Below, in pieces: positions 5,306 through 5,809 of a stretch of 5,809 nucleotides of DNA. Location: the NCBI GenBank assembly GCA_964648005.1, contig CAZYKR010000271.1, positions 1 to 5,809 of the forward strand, given 5' to 3'. The DNA comes from JAGQTE01 sp964648005 (GTDB taxonomy: Bacteria; Actinomycetota; Acidimicrobiia; Acidimicrobiales; Acidimicrobilacustridaceae). The notes beneath the pieces are model-generated. The model was not told the DNA's origin. It saw only the letters and a list, made by a program, of their open reading frames with translations, and did no database searches. The translations under genes and the position numbers were made by a program. Within the stretch, counting starts at the first letter, position 1. Each line of letters opens with the position of its first letter.

Positions 5306-5809
5306 TCGACGACGGCGGCGAGCTCGTCGGCGGTCAGGACGTCGCCGAACGCCGGCATCTGCCCCCGGCCGGACCGCACGGTGGCCAGGTGCTCGTCGCG
5401 GGTGAGCCGATCGGCCACGCCGACAAGGCTCGGGCCGGTGATGCCCGTGCCGTCGCGTCCGTGACACGAGGCGCAGCTCGTGCGATAGATGGTGGCGCCG
5501 ACCGACGTGTCGACGGCGACGGTGCCGCCGGGTGTCGCTGACCCCGCGTCGGCGACGGGTCGCAGCGCGATGACACCGCCGAGACCGCTGCCGCGCCCGA
5601 ACAAGGTGAACCCGTAGCCCCAGTACGCGGTGCCGTCGACGACCGATACCCCGGCACCGGACTGGTCGGGAGCCTCGTAGCGGAACAGCTCCTCGCCGGT
5701 CTGCGCGTCGAACGCCAGCAACAGCGCGCTCGTCGTCGCCACGTACACGACGCCCGGTGTTGCCGACACCGGAGCGAACTGGGTGGCGTCGATCGCCGTG
5801 CGCCAGCGG
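5278..5809 (-). CDS. PQQ-type beta-propeller protein with C-terminal cytochrome c domain (5' end outside the window)
   Basis: The last 176 residues are visible; the frame is open to the right edge, so the N-terminus (signal peptide and most of the propeller) is missing. Visible residues 16-45 (ATPGVVYVATTSALLLAFDA then QTGEELFRYE) and 54-66 (VSVVDGTAYWGYG) are beta-propeller blades of the PQQ-dehydrogenase/BamB type. After a Gly/Ala/Thr/Val linker comes a class I cytochrome c domain: the haem-binding CASCH (112-116, DNA 5461-5475), GPSLVGVADRL, and the likely axial Met151 in GQMPAF, ending LTADELAAVVDYERSSLDD. Haem attachment requires export, so it should work outside the cytoplasmic membrane, passing electrons from an oxidised substrate to the respiratory chain. 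Polyvinyl-alcohol-dehydrogenase-like or alcohol-dehydrogenase-like quinoproteins are the closest guess; the substrate is unknown. A GTG at 5769 is internal, because propeller sequence continues upstream of it. Confidence 0.9.
   Translation of the reverse strand, partial: RWRTAIDATQFAPVSATPGVVYVATTSALLLAFDAQTGEELFRYEAPDQSGAGVSVVDGTAYWGYGFTLFGRGSGLGGVIALRPVADAGSATPGGTVAVDTSVGATIYRTSCASCHGRDGTGITGPSLVGVADRLTRDEHLATVRSGRGQMPAFGDVLTADELAAVVDYERSSLDD

Noticed and set aside
3560..5467. A long minus-strand open frame (635 codons) opposite the acyl-CoA synthetase
   Set aside because: It is Arg/His/Asp-rich shadow sequence with no recognisable motif. The plus strand holds every motif of the adenylate-forming family in order.

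Overview
The window is very GC-rich DNA with strongly G/C-ending codons. The gene families and the start signals (GTG starts; TAnnnT boxes six to eight bases from start codons) suggest a high-GC actinobacterium. Acidimicrobiia-like is my best guess, but this is inference and no marker gene is present.

Layout, left to right. Positions 1-211 hold about 2.5 copies of an 84-bp tandem repeat that runs off the left edge, followed by about 85 bases with no clear feature. Two minus-strand genes follow (transcribed right to left, the right one first): a standalone FMN/[3Fe-4S] glutamate-synthase-type domain protein with an N-terminal hydrophobic segment (704-2254), and 11 bp downstream a small four-helix DoxX-like membrane protein (297-692). 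Diverging from them across 39 bp is a plus-strand pair: a 91-residue single-pass membrane protein of unknown function (2294-2569) and an anchored or secreted DM13-domain protein (2626-3189). This pair converges on a minus-strand gamma-glutamylcyclotransferase-like gene (3207-3563). That gene is divergent, across only 32 bp, from a complete class I AMP-forming acyl-CoA synthetase (3596-5305). The synthetase overlaps by 28 bp, tail to tail, a minus-strand PQQ-type beta-propeller/cytochrome c protein whose N-terminal part lies beyond the right edge (5278-5809).

The genes do not form one obvious pathway. Several are redox or envelope proteins (FMN/Fe-S protein, DoxX-like protein, DM13 protein, PQQ/cytochrome c protein), with a CoA ligase and a gamma-glutamyl cyclotransferase-like protein among them. 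I see no CRISPR array, tRNA, rRNA, transposase, phage gene or recognisable defence system. The items most worth a second look are the 84-bp repeat, the compact divergent promoter region at 3564-3595, the membrane-anchored standalone glutamate-synthase domain paired with a DoxX-like protein, and the unknown small membrane protein next to the DM13 gene.
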